Assembly: GCA_001797745.1 (NCBI GenBank)
Contig: MGQF01000014.1
Location: 16,593 to 24,780, forward strand
DNA: 8,188 nt
Source: Deltaproteobacteria bacterium RBG_13_52_11
GTDB lineage: Bacteria; Desulfobacterota; B13-G15; RBG-16-54-18
Reading direction: 5' to 3'
Made by a program: the position numbers and the translations under genes. Within the stretch, counting starts at the first letter, position 1, and each line of letters begins with the position of its first letter. This document shows positions 6,965-8,188 of the stretch, piece after piece. The notes beneath the pieces were generated by a model. That model saw nothing but the letters and a program-made list of their open reading frames with translations. It had not been told where the DNA came from and made no database searches.

Positions 6965-6992
6965 TTATCAGTTGCGTGTCTACAGTTATAAA
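6965..6992 (+). promoter_or_regulatory. Candidate promoter for the mini-lipoprotein gene
   Basis: On the plus strand TTATCA (6965-6970, 4/6 match to -35) lies 16 nt before TATAAA (6987-6992, 5/6 match to -10). Transcription would begin just before the SD, leaving a leader of about 20 nt. It shares a 232-nt divergent gap (6789-7020) with the minus-strand promoter at 6835-6864; between them (6865-6964) I see nothing else. Confidence 0.4.
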
Positions 6993-7020
6993 AATATCAC
7001 ACGTCTGGAGGTGAACGACC

Positions 7021-7197
7021 ATGCGATCAGCCCTCGCTAAAATAGTATTGCTCGTTTTTGTCCTTTTCTTCCTTGTTTCTTGTAGCACCGTGGTCCATAC
7101 CGGCCCTCCACGCCCAAGACCTCACTATGCGGTGTGGGTCAATGGCTATTGGGGACCCCACTATTATTGGGTGCCAGGCCATTGGGTGACCAGATAA
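7021..7197 (+). CDS. Small Trp/Tyr-rich lipoprotein with WXXGXW-like repeats
   Basis: This 58-residue protein has a classic lipoprotein signal: R2, K7, hydrophobic core 8-19 (IVLLVFVLFFLV) and lipobox LVSC with C21 as the lipidation site. The mature part is only 38 residues. It has a proline/arginine stretch (GPPRPRPHY, 28-36) and then two copies of an aromatic motif, WVNGYW (39-44) and WVPGHW (50-55), resembling the WXXGXW/YXWGXW repeat family (PF12779). Such proteins are secreted envelope proteins of unknown function; retention at inner or outer membrane cannot be told. The start is firm: GGAGGTGA (7007-7014) with a 6-nt spacer. A perfect terminator follows 15 nt after the stop, so it is a one-gene unit divergent from the RNase gene. 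Confidence 0.88.
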   Translation: MRSALAKIVLLVFVLFFLVSCSTVVHTGPPRPRPHYAVWVNGYWGPHYYWVPGHWVTR

Positions 7198-7212
7198 TCC
7201 CCCTTCACTCCT

Positions 7213-7243
7213 GGGGACCTGCCTTTTGGCAGGTCCCCTTTTT
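7213..7243 (+). terminator. Intrinsic terminator of the mini-lipoprotein gene
   Basis: A perfect 11-bp stem (GGGGACCTGCC, 7213-7223, with its complement at 7228-7238) encloses a TTTT loop and is followed by five T residues (7239-7243). It lies 15 nt after the stop codon. On the opposite strand the flank is not T-rich, so it acts on plus-strand transcription. Confidence 0.93.
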
Positions 7244-7556
7244 GCGTGCGCCGCTCGACGCGACAGTCCTCCCTGTCAGGGTAACCCTTATATACCGCAC
7301 ATCATCACCTTTTCTTCCCTTCTCAGGGTAACGGCATTGCGAGCAGATGGATCGTCCTCCGTCTCTGCTCAGATGAAGGAACGAACAATGATGATAATTC
7401 CTTGACATCCTGTACATTTTATAATATCTATAAGGATGAGGACCCGATAACAAGAGTTGATGGGGTGGTTCTCCCATGAAGGGGATTGTATCTATCAAGA
7501 TATCGTGTTATTTACTATGGCGTGGGAAATAATATACATATAAAAGGGGCATTCCC
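7244..7556 (+). other. Intergenic gap with candidate promoter elements and a weak mini-ORF
   Basis: Between the terminator and the zinc-ribbon gene I see no convincing gene. An exact TTGACA (7402-7407) and an exact TATAAT (7420-7425) occur only 12 nt apart, too close to be used together. TTGACA with TATCTA (7425-7430) has 17-nt spacing and is a weaker but usable pair. Either would leave a leader of about 120 nt. A 10-nt direct repeat TCAGGGTAAC (7276-7285, 7323-7332) and a 7-bp hairpin GAGCAGA/TCTGCTC (7341-7347/7364-7370) are also present. A 27-codon reading frame (7460-7543) ends inside the next gene's SD. Confidence 0.5.
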
Positions 7557-8188
7557 ATGATCATTCAATGTGATAAGTGTAAGACACAGTATAATCTCAA
7601 TGATGCCAAGGTAAGGCCCGGCGAGACTAAGGTTAGATGTTCTCGATGTCAATACGTGTTCACAATACCTCACCCCCTTACCCTGAATGAGGAAGAGATC
7701 TTCGGAGCGACGGAAGAAAGATCCGAAGACGCATTTATCAAGGAGTGGACAAAAGAATTCACTCCACAACACCCTCCGGAACCAAGGCAACCAACGCCGC
7801 CGGTACTTGATGAGGGTCCGCCCCCCAAGGCCTTTGTCCCTCCTACTAATGAGCGGACAAAGGAGTTCACTCCACAACACCCTCCGGAACCAAGGCAATC
7901 GGCGCCTGATGCGGGGCCGCCTTCCAGGGCCTTCGTCCCCCCTGATTCAGAAGCAGCCCTGTTTGCAGAAGAATCCTCGCCAGAAGAGACACCGAGTCCA
8001 GAAGAAGAGGTGTTGCCTTTCAAGATCAGACCCATAGAAGGGACCCCAGCGAAGAAGGAGCGCAGGGTATCCACTACCTTTCTTCTTACCATTCTCTTGC
8101 TCTTGATCGTCACCGGCGCCTTATATTACTGGAGCAAAATGGGGCGCTCCGTCTTCGTATTTGAGTACATCTATGAAAAAATCTACAC
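7557..8188 (+). CDS. MJ0042-type zinc-ribbon, single-pass membrane protein (3' end off the right edge)
   Basis: 210 residues are visible. The N-terminus is a zinc ribbon with C5/C8 and C28/C31 (IQCDKCKTQYNLND, then VRCSRCQYVF), matching the MJ0042 CXXC family (TIGR02098/PF13717). It is followed by a long proline- and glutamate-rich linker (about 40-165), then a basic patch (KKERR, 166-170) and one hydrophobic helix (173-191, TTFLLTILLLLIVTGALYY). By analogy with similar delta-proteobacterial proteins a DUF3426 or other periplasmic domain may follow, but that part is outside the window. The ribbon would be cytoplasmic by the positive-inside rule. The start is supported by AAAAGGGG (7542-7549) with a 7-nt spacer. 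The linker carries a tandem duplication. Function is unknown. Confidence 0.85.
   Translation, partial: MIIQCDKCKTQYNLNDAKVRPGETKVRCSRCQYVFTIPHPLTLNEEEIFGATEERSEDAFIKEWTKEFTPQHPPEPRQPTPPVLDEGPPPKAFVPPTNERTKEFTPQHPPEPRQSAPDAGPPSRAFVPPDSEAALFAEESSPEETPSPEEEVLPFKIRPIEGTPAKKERRVSTTFLLTILLLLIVTGALYYWSKMGRSVFVFEYIYEKIY
7747..7952 (+). repeat. Tandem in-frame duplication in the proline-rich linker
   Basis: The 44 nt at 7747-7790 recur at 7855-7898 with two differences, both at third codon positions, encoding TKEFTPQHPPEPRQ twice (residues 65-78 and 101-114). The units continue with diverged but recognisable tails containing GPPPKAFVPP and GPPSRAFVPP. Unit lengths are 108 nt and about 98 nt, the second having lost three codons, so the frame is kept. 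This indicates a recent tandem duplication. Confidence 0.9.

Noticed and set aside
7402..7425. TTGACA and TATAAT as one promoter
   Set aside because: The hexamers are exact but only 12 nt apart, too short for sigma70; at most one of them is used with another partner.
7205..7498. Minus-strand open frame over the lipoprotein terminator
   Set aside because: It reads through a perfect terminator, has no recognisable motif and no convincing start signal.
7515..8113. Long minus-strand open frames opposite the zinc-ribbon gene
   Set aside because: They are low-complexity mirror images of the proline-rich linker, lack family motifs and good SDs, and conflict with a well-supported plus-strand gene.
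1..8188. tRNA, SRP RNA, insertion sequence or defence system
   Set aside because: I looked for cloverleaf-like arms, the SRP RNA tetraloop region, transposase motifs and nuclease or toxin-antitoxin pairs and saw none; the YraN nuclease-like protein is a housekeeping neighbour of rnhB.

Overview
The window is dominated by one co-oriented block of housekeeping RNA and translation genes on the minus strand. In transcription order: an RNase E/G-family endoribonuclease, ffh (SRP GTPase), rpsP (S16), khpA (KH RNA-binding protein), rimM, trmD, an uncharacterised SPOUT methyltransferase of the PF09936/COG4752 type, rplS (L19), rnhB and a yraN gene cut by the left edge. Base composition is moderate. 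This gene order, with khpA behind rpsP and the extra methyltransferase between trmD and rplS, is what I know from Desulfobacterota and related former Deltaproteobacteria. The lineage assignment is inference from gene order and protein flavour; there is no rRNA or other direct marker.

Layout: 1-818 holds yraN (partial) and rnhB, which overlap. 819-1032 is a non-coding gap with an unusual inverted array of 8-nt repeats and a GC-rich hairpin just after rplS. 1033-3775 is a tightly packed run (rplS, methyltransferase, trmD, rimM, khpA, rpsP) with 4-nt and 11-nt overlaps that suggest translational coupling. ffh (3813-5150) and the RNase E/G gene (5232-6788) lie upstream. A perfect-consensus sigma70-type promoter stands before the RNase gene and a good one before ffh.

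Right of 6788 transcription diverges. The plus strand carries a tiny tryptophan-rich lipoprotein gene (7021-7197) with its own strong SD and a textbook terminator. After a 359-nt gap comes the start of a zinc-ribbon/transmembrane protein (7557 to the edge) with a tandem duplication in its proline-rich linker.

The minus-strand genes fit together as ribosome building and RNA quality functions: two ribosomal proteins, a 30S maturation factor, a tRNA m1G37 methyltransferase, SRP targeting, an rRNA/mRNA-processing RNase and RNase HII. I do not see a defence island, mobile element, CRISPR or biosynthetic cluster. The least explained items are the PF09936 methyltransferase, the 888-1025 repeat structure, the mini-lipoprotein and the repeat-bearing zinc-ribbon protein.
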